Assembly: GCF_030817195.1 (NCBI RefSeq)
Contig: NZ_JAUSYZ010000001.1
Location: 124,001 to 188,000 of the forward strand
Direction of reading: 5' to 3'
Origin: Arthrobacter globiformis
Lineage (GTDB): Bacteria > Actinomycetota > Actinomycetes > Actinomycetales > Micrococcaceae
DNA length: 64,000 bases
The position numbers and the translations under genes were made by a program. The notes beneath the pieces were generated by a model. It had not been told where the DNA came from. It ran no database searches and saw only the letters and a program-made list of their open reading frames with translations. Positions 51,792 to 59,113 of this stretch are shown piece after piece; position 1 is the first letter of the stretch; each line of letters opens with the position of its first letter.

Positions 51792-51926
51792 CCGGATGGC
51801 GGCTTCGTCGCCGGCTTAATGCGGCTGATGAAAGTAAAGCGAAAGTAGTTATTCGCGCCGGTGGCCAACTTGGCTACCGGCAAGTAAGCTGATCAGGCAG
51901 GCCGATCCAAAGCCCGCCCAAAGACT

Positions 51927-51970
51927 GCTCCGGAGTGCGTATCCCCCAATAACGCGCTCCGGAGCTTTTT
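51927..51970 (+). terminator. Intrinsic terminator after the universal stress gene region
   Basis: A 14-bp stem with one G-T pair (51927-51940 with 51952-51965) followed by TTTTT. It separates the stress-protein region from the copper operon; 51792-51926 shows no coding evidence. Confidence 0.8.
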
Positions 51971-52048
51971 GTTGCCCGAAAACTTCCTGGGGCATGCCTC
52001 CTGTCGCATCCTCACTTTTCCCACCATCGCTGATTGCCCGCACCGTCC

Positions 52049-52075
52049 TTGACCAATACCCCCTAGGGGTATAGT
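52049..52075 (+). promoter_or_regulatory. Copper operon promoter with CsoR box
   Basis: TTGACC (52049-52054) and TATAGT (52070-52075), spacer 15. The perfect palindrome ATACCCCCTAGGGGTAT (52056-52072) fills the spacer and the -10 edge; TACCCCCTAGGGGTA is the classic CsoR site. Apo-CsoR would block this promoter and Cu(I) would release it. The expected start point is only a few bases before the csoR ATG. Confidence 0.88.
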
Positions 52076-52084
52076 TTTGGAGGT

Positions 52085-52441
52085 ATGGAGACTTCCGAAG
52101 AACGGACGCCCATGGCGCCCAGTGAAGAAGCTGTTATTCAACCCCCGCAGCACGGCTACACGGCGGACAAGGACGCGTACCTGCGCCGGCTCCGGCGGAT
52201 CGAGGGACAGGTCCGCGGAATCGCCCGGATGGTCGAGGAAGACAAGTACTGCATCGACATCCTGACGCAGGTCGCGGCCGTGACTAAGGCCCTGCACGCC
52301 GTCAGCCTGGGCCTGGTGGAAGAACACATCGGCCACTGCGTTGTCGGGGCGGTCTCTGAACCTGATCCGGATCTGCGGGCTGAAGCGATCGACGTCAAGG
52401 TCAAGGAGGCGGCGGGCGCCATCGGGCGCCTGCTGCGCTAG
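52085..52441 (+). CDS. csoR: CsoR-family copper-sensing repressor
   Basis: 118 residues. The all-helical DUF156 domain (about 30-118; YLRRLRRIEGQVRGIARMVEE) carries the Cu(I) ligands Cys56, His81 and Cys85 (YCIDIL, EEHIGHC). The first 27 residues are an extra acidic/Pro-rich leader. GGAGG ends one base before the ATG at 52085, too close for normal use, so initiation may be leaderless there or shift to ATG 52112. It is autoregulated through the adjacent palindrome and controls copZ and copA. Confidence 0.92.
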   Translation: METSEERTPMAPSEEAVIQPPQHGYTADKDAYLRRLRRIEGQVRGIARMVEEDKYCIDILTQVAAVTKALHAVSLGLVEEHIGHCVVGAVSEPDPDLRAEAIDVKVKEAAGAIGRLLR

Positions 52442-52502
52442 CGGCAAAACCATCAACCACCCAGCTGGCCAACCCAGTCAGCGCACCAGCGAGGAGTCAG
52501 CA

Positions 52503-52733
52503 ATGAGCACCATCTCCACAAAAGTCCACGTCTCCGGAATGACCTGCGGGCACTGCGTGTCCGCCGTCAGCGAGGAACTCGAGGCCCTGGCCGGCGTCGA
52601 GGAGATCGACATCGACCTCAATGCCGGCGGTGTTTCGACTGTCACCATCACCTCCACGCAGAAGCTCTCCCCCTCGGAAATCGGCGAGGCAGTGGCCGAG
52701 GCGGGCTACCTTGTGGTGGCCAACGAGGCCTAA
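52503..52733 (+). CDS. copZ: Copper chaperone CopZ (heavy-metal-associated domain)
   Basis: 76 residues, a single HMA domain with the metal motif GMTCGHC (Cys15, Cys18) and the beta-alpha-beta-beta-alpha-beta length. It hands Cu(I) to CopA encoded next. ATG at 52503 follows GAGGAG. Translated between csoR and copA in one operon. Confidence 0.93.
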   Translation: MSTISTKVHVSGMTCGHCVSAVSEELEALAGVEEIDIDLNAGGVSTVTITSTQKLSPSEIGEAVAEAGYLVVANEA

Positions 52734-52790
52734 CCCCGGCCTCCCATTCGCACCGAGCACCACCAGAGCACCACCACAGAAGGACCAGTC

Positions 52791-55199
52791 ATGCACACCG
52801 AACACCTTTCCGCAGGTTCCGCCCGCCGGGTGATCGAACTCGACGTCGAGGGCATGACCTGCGCGTCGTGCGTGAACAGGGTGGAAAAGAAGCTCGCCAA
52901 GCTCGACGGCGTCCAGGCCACGGTCAACCTCCCCCTGGAAACGGCCCACGTAACGGTCCCGGCAGGCATCACGGACCAGCAGATCACCGACCAGGTGGCC
53001 TCAGCCGGCTACAAGGCAAGGATCCGAAGGCCGCTCCACCAAGGCCCAGCAGAGAGCGCCCGGGGCGACGCCGTAGCGACCCAGCAGGCGGAGCCTGGCC
53101 CCGCCCCGGAGCACGGCGGACCGGCAGAGCAAGTCGGTCACGAAGACCACATGAACCACGGCGGCCCGGCATCCGAATTGAAGCCGCGCCTGCTCGTCGC
53201 GGCGGTCCTGGCCGTGCCGGTGTTCCTGATCTCGATGGTCCCCGCCTTTCAGTTCGCCAACTGGGGCTGGGTGGTGGGCGCCTTGGCCTTGCCCGTGGTC
53301 AGCTGGGCGGCGTGGCCGTTCCACAGGGCCGCCGCCATCAACGCCCGCCACTTCGCCTCCACAATGGATACCCTGGTATCGATCGGTGTCATCGCCGCCT
53401 ATTTGTTTTCCGCCTGGCAGCTCCTCGCCAACCCTCGCCTGACCGAACATCCAGGCATGGAGCAGATGGGTGCGGGTTCCGGCGGCCTGTACTTCGAGGT
53501 GGCCAGCGTGGTCACCACATTCCTCCTGCTGGGCCGGTTCCTGGAGGCGAACGCCAAGTCGAGGGCCGGGGACGCCCTGCGCGCCCTCCTGGACCTGGGC
53601 GCCAAGGACGCCACCATCCTGCAAGACGGCACCGAGACAAAGATCCCGGCAAGCCGGCTGGCGGTCGGGGACCTGATCGTGGTCCGCCCGGGTGAGAAGA
53701 TCGCCACCGACGGCGTGGTGGTGGACGGCGCCTCAGCAGTGGACGCATCCCTGGTCACCGGCGAGTCGGTTCCCGTGGACGTCGGTCCGGGCAGCCTGGT
53801 CACCGGTGCCACCATCAATACGTCCGGCCGGGTGCTGGTCCGGGCCACGCGCGTCGGCGCCGAAACCACCCTGGCCCAGATGGGGCGGCTCGTTTCCCAG
53901 GCGCAGACCGGAAAGGCGCCGATCGCCCGGCTTGCCGACCGGATCAGCGCGGTATTCGTGCCGGTGGTCCTGGCCATCGCCGTCCTCACGTTCGCCGGCT
54001 GGCTGCTCGCCGCCGGGCCAGAACTCACAGGACCGGAGCTTCGTGCGGCCTTCACGGCCGCGGTGGCCGTGCTGGTCATCGCGTGCCCCTGCGCCCTTGG
54101 CCTGGCTACCCCCGTGGGCCTCCTGACCGGCACGGGTCGCGGCGCTCAACTGGGGATCCTCATCAAGGGTCCGCAGGTCCTGGAAGACACCCGCACGGTG
54201 GACACCATCCTGCTGGACAAGACCGGAACCGTCACCAGCGGCCAGCTATCCGTCCTCGCAACTGAGGCGTTCGCCCCGTTCAGCGAGGTGGAAATCCTGC
54301 GGCTGGCCGGTGCGGTCGAGTCGGCGTCGGAGCATCCGATCGCCGCCGCGATCGCTGCGGCCGCACGATCCGCAGTGCCCGCCACGGGCCGCCGGTCGCA
54401 CACCAGCCATAGCGGCAGTGAAGCGGACGACGCCGCGGGCCTGCCCGCCGTCGTCGGCTTCCATTCCGCGCCGGGCGGCGGAGTGGTGGGAACCGTTGAA
54501 GGCCGGCTCGTGGTTGCCGGGCGCAGCGGTTGGCTGCGGGACAACGGCGTTGAGCCCACGCCGGCGCAGGGTCAGGCGCTCCGCGCCGCTGAAGAGTCCG
54601 GTGCCACGGCAATCTGGGTCGCCGTGGACGGCGAGGCTGCCGGCATCATCGAGCTGCGGGACACGGTCAAGGCGGGGTCGAAGGCGGCTGTCGCACGTCT
54701 CAAGGCCCTGGGCCTGCGGCCCATGCTGCTCACGGGCGACAACGCCGCGGTCGCGGCCCAGGTGGCTGCCGCCGTCGGAATTGACGCGGACGATGTGTTC
54801 GCCGGCGTGCTGCCCGAAGGCAAGGTGGAAGCCGTCCGGCGGCTGCAGGCCGGCGGCGCGACGGTGGCCATGGCAGGTGACGGCGTGAACGACGCCGCGG
54901 CGCTGGCGCAGGCGGACCTCGGCATCGCCATGGGCTCCGGCACGGACGTGGCCATCGAAGCCGCCGACCTGACCGTGATGGGCAACGACCTCGGGCAGGT
55001 GGCCACCGCAATCGAGCTGTCCCGGCGCACGCTGGCCACCATCAAGACCAACCTGTTCTGGGCCTTCTTCTACAACGCGGTGGGCATTCCGGTGGCGGCC
55101 CTCGGCCTGCTCAATCCCATGGTGGCCGGTGTGGCCATGGCGGCGAGTTCGGTGCTGGTGGTGGCCAACTCGCTCAGGCTGCGCCGCTTCGGCAGGTAG
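52791..55199 (+). CDS. copA: P1B-type Cu(I)-exporting ATPase
   Basis: 802 residues. N-terminal HMA domain (GMTCASC, Cys24/Cys27), a His-rich linker (HEDHMNHGG, about 115-125), membrane domain with transport motif CPCALGLATP (Cys432/Cys434), phosphorylated Asp476 in DKTGT, and hinge GDGVNDAAALAQADLGIAMG. It pumps Cu(I) out of the cytoplasm. ATG at 52791 follows AAGGA. A 66-bp palindromic repeat begins three bases after its stop and likely ends transcription. Confidence 0.94.
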   Translation: MHTEHLSAGSARRVIELDVEGMTCASCVNRVEKKLAKLDGVQATVNLPLETAHVTVPAGITDQQITDQVASAGYKARIRRPLHQGPAESARGDAVATQQAEPGPAPEHGGPAEQVGHEDHMNHGGPASELKPRLLVAAVLAVPVFLISMVPAFQFANWGWVVGALALPVVSWAAWPFHRAAAINARHFASTMDTLVSIGVIAAYLFSAWQLLANPRLTEHPGMEQMGAGSGGLYFEVASVVTTFLLLGRFLEANAKSRAGDALRALLDLGAKDATILQDGTETKIPASRLAVGDLIVVRPGEKIATDGVVVDGASAVDASLVTGESVPVDVGPGSLVTGATINTSGRVLVRATRVGAETTLAQMGRLVSQAQTGKAPIARLADRISAVFVPVVLAIAVLTFAGWLLAAGPELTGPELRAAFTAAVAVLVIACPCALGLATPVGLLTGTGRGAQLGILIKGPQVLEDTRTVDTILLDKTGTVTSGQLSVLATEAFAPFSEVEILRLAGAVESASEHPIAAAIAAAARSAVPATGRRSHTSHSGSEADDAAGLPAVVGFHSAPGGGVVGTVEGRLVVAGRSGWLRDNGVEPTPAQGQALRAAEESGATAIWVAVDGEAAGIIELRDTVKAGSKAAVARLKALGLRPMLLTGDNAAVAAQVAAAVGIDADDVFAGVLPEGKVEAVRRLQAGGATVAMAGDGVNDAAALAQADLGIAMGSGTDVAIEAADLTVMGNDLGQVATAIELSRRTLATIKTNLFWAFFYNAVGIPVAALGLLNPMVAGVAMAASSVLVVANSLRLRRFGR

Positions 55200-55201
55200 C
55201 A

Positions 55202-55267
55202 CCCAACCAAGTAGCAGCACAGGGCGTTCCCAGCGCTGGGAACGCCCTCAGCTGCTACTCACTTGGG
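55202..55267. repeat. 66-bp palindromic repeat element, copy 2 (after copA)
   Basis: Same layout as 30826-30891: ends CCCAACCAAGTAGCAGC and GCTGCTACTCACTTGGG, inner arms AGGGCGTTCCCAGC (55221-55234) and GCTGGGAACGCCCT (55235-55248) forming a perfect 28-base palindrome. Likely also the copper operon terminator. Confidence 0.82.
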
Positions 55268-55304
55268 CCGGCGGGCACTTACTTGCGCCGGCGGGCACCA
55301 GACC

Positions 55305-55577
55305 CTAGGCCGTTCCGAAGCGGACGGCCGCCCGTGCCTTCGCCTTGGCCGCTTCCTCGTCGCGGTCCTTGGCGGGAGCGTGCGTCACAAGGGATTCGAG
55401 CAGATGCTGGGTCACGTGCGCTATCTCGTGCACGGCACGCTCGAACGCCTCCTCATTGGCCTTGGAGGGCGTGGTGCTGCCGCTGATTTTGCGGACGTAC
55501 TGCAGCGCCGCGGCGTGTACCTCCTCGGACGTCGCGTGGGGTTCGTAGTTGTGGAGGGTACGGATATTCCGGCACAT
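55305..55577 (-). CDS. DUF2277 family protein
   Basis: 90 residues. It opens with MCRNIRTLHNYEPHATSEEV, the characteristic DUF2277 start, and continues as an all-helical protein (AALQYVRKISGSTTPSKANEEAFERAV). Function unknown in the family. Nothing in the neighbourhood (copA, WXG100 gene) suggests a partner. Confidence 0.85.
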   Translation of the reverse strand: MCRNIRTLHNYEPHATSEEVHAAALQYVRKISGSTTPSKANEEAFERAVHEIAHVTQHLLESLVTHAPAKDRDEEAAKAKARAAVRFGTA

Positions 55578-55715
55578 ACCCCCATGCTAGGCTCTGGAAC
55601 GCCGAGGATCGACCCTTCCGGGCCCGCTTCTGGCGGGGCTTCTGCCTATGGGGAGGACTCCATGGGGAGCGCTGCCCATCGACACACTTTTGGGCCGGAG
55701 GATAGTTTTTAGGCA

Positions 55716-55778
55716 ATGGATCTTCCGGACGAGCCGGAGGCCGCTGGGGATGCCGACTGGATCGGGTCCGTTGATTAA
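55716..55778 (+). CDS. Possible 20-residue leader ORF before the WXG100 gene
   Basis: MDLPDEPEAAGDADWIGSVD, acidic, with a stop that overlaps the AAAGGAG site of the next gene. Its own ribosome binding site is weak (AGG three bases upstream). It could be chance; if translated it would couple to the WXG100 gene. Confidence 0.25.
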   Translation: MDLPDEPEAAGDADWIGSVD

Positions 55779-55790
55779 AGGAGATATCTA

Positions 55791-56054
55791 ATGGCTATTT
55801 GGGGTGCAGACATTGCGCAGCTGAAGAACTTGGGCACCAAGCTTCAGGCTGGTTCAAACGAAATCGAGAAGCAGAAGTCCCTGCTGACCAAGGTGCTCGA
55901 GGGCACCGACTGGAAGGGCCCGGACGCTGACAAGTTCCGCAGCGAGTGGCACGGCCAGCACGCAGCAGCCCTTGCCAAGGTGGCGCAGGCACTGGACGAG
56001 GCCGGCAAGCAGGCCAGCCGCAACGCTTCCCAGCAGGAGGAAGCCTCCCGCTAA
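55791..56054 (+). CDS. WXG100 family (ESAT-6-like) protein
   Basis: 87 residues, two helices with the WxG turn in LEGTDWKGPDADKFRSEW. Such proteins form helical-hairpin dimers, often secreted by type VII (ESX) systems. The C-terminal YxxxD/E secretion motif is not seen. AAAGGAG is optimally placed. No ESX core gene (EccC, EccB, EccD) or LXG toxin is nearby, so it is an orphan. A strong terminator follows at once, so it is transcribed alone or with the tiny upstream ORF. Confidence 0.9.
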   Translation: MAIWGADIAQLKNLGTKLQAGSNEIEKQKSLLTKVLEGTDWKGPDADKFRSEWHGQHAAALAKVAQALDEAGKQASRNASQQEEASR

Positions 56055-56065
56055 ACCGGGAACGC

Positions 56066-56104
56066 GCCGGAGGGCCGGACGCACCATGCGTCCGGCCCTC
56101 CGGC
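56066..56104. terminator. Terminator after the WXG100 gene
   Basis: Perfect 18-bp stem (56066-56083 with 56087-56104), three-base loop, followed by ATTTAAG. It can serve both this gene and the convergent exporter gene ending at 56165. Confidence 0.85.
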
Positions 56105-56164
56105 ATTTAAGCGGTCCGTCACTGAGGATTGGACATCACTGAAGACTGGTCCCTTACTGAAGAG

Positions 56165-57280
56165 TTACGGGACGGGTTCGACGTCGTTCGCGTGGTCGAG
56201 CGGTCCAGTCACCGCTGCCGGGGCCCCAGGTTTGGCTTTCCGGAGCTCATCCAGCCGGACGCACAGCACGCCGCCCACGATCAGCATTCCGCCCGCGAGC
56301 TGGATGGCGCCGGGCAGTTCGCCAAGCAGCAGCCAGGCCCAGATCACGGCAAACAGCACCTCGGTGAGGGAGACGAACGAGGCCACCTTGGTGCCGAGTG
56401 CGCGTGCAGCCATGATCCCGGAGACGTAGGCCAGGACGGTTGCAAGAACCACGAGACCGCCCAGCGGAACCCACCACGGCGTGGTCCATGGGCCGAGTTT
56501 GGTATCGGCCGTGCTCATGGCCATGGGCAGGAGGCCGGTGGCCGCCGCCAGCCACATGACACCGGCACCCATCAGAAGTCCGCCGGACGCCAGGACGATG
56601 GGCGGCAGGGTGTCGTTCTCCTTGGCCGTGAGGAAGAAGTAGATAGCAAGGCAGACAGCCGCGGCAAGGCCCCAAAGCACGCCGACGGCGTCGACCTGCA
56701 CTGCGCCGGTGAGGTCGAGGACGAGGACCAGCCCGCCCAAGGACAGCAACGTCCCGGCGATGGTGAGGGGGCGCGGCCGCTTCCGGCTTGCCGCCCAGAG
56801 CCACAGCACGATCAATACCGGGCCGAGGTATTCGAGCAGCAGTGCCACGCCAACAGACAGCCGGGCCACGGCGTTGAAGTAGAACAGCTGGCAGCCTGCG
56901 ACGCCGATCAGGCCAAACAGGACGATGGTTAGCCAGTTCGACCGCAGCTGGTGCCACCGGCCCCGGAGCGCCGGAACCGCGGGGATTGCGAGGATAAGCG
57001 CGGCCCCGGTCAGCCGGGCAGTCACGGCTGCCCCGGGCGTCCAGCCGGTTTCCAGCAGTGCCTTGGCGAACGAGCCCGAAAGCCCGAAGATCGCAGAGGA
57101 AAAGAGGGCGACACCCAGTCCTGACGCCAGGAAGCCGGAGGCTTTGGCCGTGGCCGCCCGGGCGGGGGCGGCGTCCTGAGCGCGGGCGGGAGCCTGGGCC
57201 GGCACTGGGGCCGGCGCCACCACCGAAGCGGGAGCCGTTGAAGTTAGCGCCGTTTTGGCGCGGTTGTTCGATGCGGGCAC
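56165..57280 (-). CDS. EamA (DMT superfamily) exporter, RhtA-like
   Basis: 371 residues with about ten helices in two EamA repeats (FGLSGSFAKALLETGWTPG, EYLGPVLIVLWLW; VSGIMAARALGTKVASFVSL, EVLFAVIWAWLLLGELPG). The first 45 residues are an Ala/Pro-rich soluble tail. GTG at 57280 lies 7 bases after GGGAGG. Probably exports amino acids or other metabolites. It is divergent from the CGNR protein gene (70 bases apart), which may regulate it. Confidence 0.85.
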   Translation of the reverse strand: MPASNNRAKTALTSTAPASVVAPAPVPAQAPARAQDAAPARAATAKASGFLASGLGVALFSSAIFGLSGSFAKALLETGWTPGAAVTARLTGAALILAIPAVPALRGRWHQLRSNWLTIVLFGLIGVAGCQLFYFNAVARLSVGVALLLEYLGPVLIVLWLWAASRKRPRPLTIAGTLLSLGGLVLVLDLTGAVQVDAVGVLWGLAAAVCLAIYFFLTAKENDTLPPIVLASGGLLMGAGVMWLAAATGLLPMAMSTADTKLGPWTTPWWVPLGGLVVLATVLAYVSGIMAARALGTKVASFVSLTEVLFAVIWAWLLLGELPGAIQLAGGMLIVGGVLCVRLDELRKAKPGAPAAVTGPLDHANDVEPVP

Positions 57281-57350
57281 GGATGCCTCCCGTCAGGAGT
57301 AAAGTGGGGTATTGGTCCTGACACTATGCCCCGCATTGTAAGGAGTCAAG

Positions 57351-57896
57351 ATGGTCTTTGCCCCTGACACGGAACTCGCGCTGCGCTTCGTGGTGAACCT
57401 CATCAACTCGGCCGCCAACGGCGCGGAAAACCTGGCCACGGTGGAAGATCTGGACGAGTTCCTGAGGCAGGAGGGCTTTACCGGTTTCCGCACCCACGAC
57501 GCCGCCGAGCTGTCCAGCATCCACGCACTGCGGACGGAACTGGCAGCCCTGTGGACAGCGGATGAGGATACGGCCGTTGCTGGCGTGAACAGGCTCCTGC
57601 GCGAGGCCCAGGCACTCCCCCAGCTCCTCAAGCACGACCAGTGGGACTGGCACCTGCACGCCACCACGCACGATGCCCCGCTGGCGGACAGGATGGGCAC
57701 CGAAGCAGCCATGGCGCTGGTGGACGTGATCCGCAGCAAGGAGATGGACCGCATGCTCGTGTGCGCGGCCGATGACTGCGACGCGGCGGTGCTCGACCTC
57801 AGCCGGAACCGGTCCAAGCGGTACTGCGACACCGGAAACTGCGCCAACCGCGCGCACGTGGCGGCGTACCGGGCGCGCCGCGCCAGTGGAGAGTAA
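57351..57896 (+). CDS. CGNR zinc-finger (ABATE domain) regulator
   Basis: 181 residues. An N-terminal ABATE region (LRFVVNLINSAANG, EFLRQEGFTGF) is followed by a C-terminal CGNR zinc finger (CAADDCDAAVLDLSRNRSKR, then YCDTGNCANR) with four Cys. These proteins are thought to be transcription factors. ATG at 57351 follows AAGGAG. Head-to-head with the EamA exporter, the usual arrangement for a regulator and its target. Confidence 0.88.
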   Translation: MVFAPDTELALRFVVNLINSAANGAENLATVEDLDEFLRQEGFTGFRTHDAAELSSIHALRTELAALWTADEDTAVAGVNRLLREAQALPQLLKHDQWDWHLHATTHDAPLADRMGTEAAMALVDVIRSKEMDRMLVCAADDCDAAVLDLSRNRSKRYCDTGNCANRAHVAAYRARRASGE

Positions 57897-57920
57897 TCAG
57901 CGCCGGCGGAGAGTAATCAG
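57888..57920 (+). repeat. 20-bp tandem duplication over the CGNR gene stop codon
   Basis: GGAGAGTAATCAG plus CGCCGGC repeats at 57888 and 57908. The first copy contains the stop codon (TAA); the second is a non-coding duplicate. Confidence 0.7.
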
Positions 57921-57947
57921 GGGCCGGCGAAGACTGGCCGTCGGGCG

Positions 57948-58358
57948 TTAGGAGGTTCCGGCGTCGGGCCCGGATTCGCCGGTTCCCGCCGAACCCGCAG
58001 CACCCGGGGCATCCGGCCGGCGCTGGGTTCCCCCGTTTTGGGTTCCTGAAGTCCCATGGCCGCCGTGTCCCTGCGAGGGCTTCCGGGCCGAGCTCAGGTT
58101 CACGCCGGAGCCTTTACCCAGGTGCGCGGCGTTGTCCTTGTAGCTCATGGACAGCATCGCGGCGATGACGAGGGTGACAATGAAGGCGATGCCGGCGGCG
58201 GTGAAGGCCAGGTCGAACCGCGGCGACCGGGCGCTGCCGCCGGAAGCAAAAATCAGCACTGCGAAGAATGCCACCACAGCCCAGAAGGCGGAGAACATCA
58301 GGGGTCCCTTCACCGAGGTCCGCAGGTTGCGCGGTTCTCCTGGTTTCTGGTGTGCCAA
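57948..58358 (-). CDS. Small membrane protein with Gly/Ser-rich tail
   Basis: 136 residues, two membrane helices (FSAFWAVVAFFAVLIFASGG and FTAAGIAFIVTLVIAAMLSM) and a disordered C-terminal half rich in Gly, Ser, Thr and His. TTG at 58358 is the likely start, 7 bases after GGGAGG. Family unknown; possibly an actinobacterial envelope protein. Confidence 0.7.
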   Translation of the reverse strand: MAHQKPGEPRNLRTSVKGPLMFSAFWAVVAFFAVLIFASGGSARSPRFDLAFTAAGIAFIVTLVIAAMLSMSYKDNAAHLGKGSGVNLSSARKPSQGHGGHGTSGTQNGGTQRRPDAPGAAGSAGTGESGPDAGTS

Positions 58359-58471
58359 GGTGATTCCTCCCGTGCGGGCGGCGCGATGCGGCCTGCCCGC
58401 TGTGATGTGTGCTGGTCCTGAAGGGGTACTGGGTGTCGAAGGCTGTTCTACAACGAGTAGAAGCCTTGGTA

Positions 58472-59065
58472 CTAGTTTACGGCCTTTGACGCGTCCGCCC
58501 GCGCATCGTGCCGGAGCGAGAGACCTGCCAGGATCCAGAGCACACCCGAGATTATGGCCCCGCCGCCGGCAACCCCCAGCAGCGCATGGGGACCAAGGCC
58601 CGCAAAGAACGGCAGGGTGCCGGCCGTGCCCAGCCCGATGACTCCGGAGGCCAGCCAGTCGCGGGCCAGGACATGCCGTCCGCGCAACTTAATGCCCAGC
58701 CACAGCTCGGCCGCCGACGCCACTGCCAGCCCCACGGCGCCAATCACGGCGAAGACCAGGCTGCCCTGCAGGAACAGCAGGGCCACTCCGGCACCGGTCA
58801 GGGCCGCGCCCGCAGCAGAGAGCAGGCGTCCGGCAGGCGCTTCCCGCCGGAAGCCGGTCAGCGGAATGCCCCACAGCAGGATCAGGCCGGTGGCCAGCAG
58901 ATACGCTCCGCCCGTCAGCGACATTCCGGCCACGGAAGGGGCCGCCCAGAACACAGTCACGGCGCCGAACGCCAGCGCGGCGGCAGCCCGCAGCAGGGCG
59001 GGTTTCCACAGCTCCGCCGAGGGGGCAGGCACGTCGGATTCAGCAGGGTTAACGGGGGAAGTCAC
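58472..59065 (-). CDS. Multi-spanning membrane protein, HdeD/DUF308-like
   Basis: 197 residues with about six hydrophobic helices in paired arrangement (LLRAAAALAFGAVTVFWAAPSV, YLLATGLILLWGI, SLVFAVIGAVGLAVASAAEL, HALLGVAGGGAIISGVLWIL). The layout resembles DUF308/HdeD membrane proteins but motifs are weak. GTG at 59065. It lies downstream of the MATE gene on the same strand (48 bases), so co-transcription is possible. Confidence 0.65.
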   Translation of the reverse strand: MTSPVNPAESDVPAPSAELWKPALLRAAAALAFGAVTVFWAAPSVAGMSLTGGAYLLATGLILLWGIPLTGFRREAPAGRLLSAAGAALTGAGVALLFLQGSLVFAVIGAVGLAVASAAELWLGIKLRGRHVLARDWLASGVIGLGTAGTLPFFAGLGPHALLGVAGGGAIISGVLWILAGLSLRHDARADASKAVN

Positions 59066-59113
59066 GGTTCCAGTTTAGTGCGCCGGCCTGTGCCCGCGAA
59101 TCCGGGCCGCAGG

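Noticed and set aside
55791..56054. Part of a type VII secretion or toxin locus
   Set aside because: No EccC/EccB/EccD, LXG toxin or immunity gene is found on either side; a terminator isolates the gene.
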